From an uncultured Clostridia bacterium (GTDB taxonomy: Bacteria; Bacillota; Clostridia; TANB77; CAG-508), in NCBI GenBank assembly GCA_934155265.1, contig CAKPGU010000009.1, positions 1-64,000 on the forward strand: DNA of 64,000 nucleotides, read 5' to 3'. The notes beneath the pieces are model-generated. The model made no database searches, had not been told where the DNA came from, and was given only the letters and a program-made list of their open reading frames with translations. A program made the translations under genes and the position numbers. Within the stretch, counting starts at the first letter, position 1; the number at the start of each line of letters is the position of its first letter. Shown here piece after piece: positions 63,357-64,000 of this stretch.

Positions 63357-64000
63357 ATGGATAATACAGAAGCTTTAACACTAACACCAAAACGACTTTT
63401 TAGTCCATTAGGAGGAAAATGGATAAATTTAGATTGTGACCCATTAAACACATATAGAGAATGTGATGGTATCTACTATGAACAGATGGGGTATGCAATA
63501 ACAGCTAATTCAAAATGGATGCGTTTTAGAGGCAACATTCCTTGCTATGGAATATCAATAGCTCCATCAGAAATAAGTGTACTAAGTTTTGATTTTGAAA
63601 TTATAGAGTCATTGAGTGAGATTAAGGGGAAAGACGGAAATGATAGATATGTAATCGAACTTCCTTTAGAGGTAGATGTTGCTGATTGGATAAAAAGGGA
63701 GACATGCAAAGAAATTGGATGTAAAGATTATAATTCTTGCAATTTACTTCAAAAGTTGGAAAATAATGATATTATCCAAAATAATGGCACAAATAGATAT
63801 GTGCAGATAGTGTACAAGATTGAATTTGATAAGGAAAATCAAGCAACTATATCAGATTTTTTAAATATGGACATTGAATTTGGCCAGAACGAAGATCAGA
63901 ATTTAGTAAGTACAATTATGGGAATTGCTGTAATGAACGAGAATGGCTGGAGTATCTTTGATGCTAATAAAGATGAAATTACAAATATTAATGTAATAAG
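63357..64000 (+). CDS. Unknown protein, truncated by window end
   Basis: At least 214 residues. ATG 63357 has only a modest AAAGG site. A much better AAAGGAG site at 63307-63313 is followed in frame by GTT ACT GTA AAA GAG CTT, which looks like a natural N-terminus (TVKELKER) but has no start codon. The product has no signal or membrane helix; it includes 'LFSPLGGKWINLDC' and 'WMRFRGNIPCYGIS'. I do not recognise the family. Base use resembles the flotillin gene more than the rest of the window. Confidence 0.6.
   Translation, partial: MDNTEALTLTPKRLFSPLGGKWINLDCDPLNTYRECDGIYYEQMGYAITANSKWMRFRGNIPCYGISIAPSEISVLSFDFEIIESLSEIKGKDGNDRYVIELPLEVDVADWIKRETCKEIGCKDYNSCNLLQKLENNDIIQNNGTNRYVQIVYKIEFDKENQATISDFLNMDIEFGQNEDQNLVSTIMGIAVMNENGWSIFDANKDEITNINVI

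Overview
The window is AT-rich, densely packed, mostly plus-strand DNA from a low-GC Firmicute, most likely an uncultured, probably gut-associated member of the Clostridia. The grounds are strong Shine-Dalgarno sites, sigma-A type promoters with 17-bp spacers, occasional TTG starts, a type-A RNase P RNA, a 6S-like RNA, and Firmicute housekeeping genes (polA, yqeG, yqeY, a yqhT-type peptidase). No rRNA, tRNA, integrase or transposase was recognised.

Region 1 (1-46208) is a cell-surface island built from two diverged, largely collinear cassettes. Cassette A runs from before the window start to about 23.0 kb, and cassette B from 23.2 to 46.2 kb. Each encodes: (i) several SipW-type signal peptidases (ten SipW-like proteins in total, three of which lack catalytic residues); (ii) a set of single-pass TasA/camelysin-like proteins with a short N-terminal signal ending in a Y-A-aromatic type motif; (iii) a strongly promoted, probably major, subunit (20668 and 33130); (iv) a membrane-tethered McrB-like AAA+ ATPase with a McrC/DUF2357-like partner; (v) conserved cytosolic helical proteins; and (vi) a giant secreted beta-helix protein (over 2000 and 2906 residues) made of F/Y-G-G repeats. 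Pairs between cassettes are 6272/25552, 7737/23191, 8535/23757, 9154/24413, 9686/24963, 10276/26529, 11346/27541, 13123/29089, 14245/30227, 14895/31460(minus), 15793/34628, 17435/45017, 18914/30841, 19823/32219, 20668/33130 and 1/36207. The likely product is a multi-component surface fibre or adhesin whose subunits are processed by dedicated SipW enzymes. The role of an McrB-like motor in this setting is, as far as I know, undescribed.

Region 2 (46.2-53.0 kb) holds a YwaF-like membrane protein, DNA polymerase I, a lytic transglycosylase, a YqeG-type phosphatase, a prepilin-type peptidase and a Xaa-Pro peptidase. Region 3 (53.1-61.2 kb) holds rnpB, an RluA-type pseudouridine synthase, an FAD-dependent oxidoreductase, a small membrane protein, a DUF6873-like protein, an Rsm22-like methyltransferase, a formylglycine-generating-enzyme-like protein, YqeY, an XTP/dITP pyrophosphatase and a probable 6S RNA. 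Region 4 (61.2-64.0 kb) holds a minus-strand flotillin, richer in G+C than the rest, and a truncated unknown gene.

Two families of short intergenic repeats are scattered throughout: (a) 35-bp units carrying GGGGTGTCCC flanked by GGTAA/TTACC, in arrays that are often inverted; and (b) GGACCGGGTACA/GGGACGG hairpin elements. Both sit at gene ends; some look like portable terminators, and in three genes the repeat has become the coding C-terminus.
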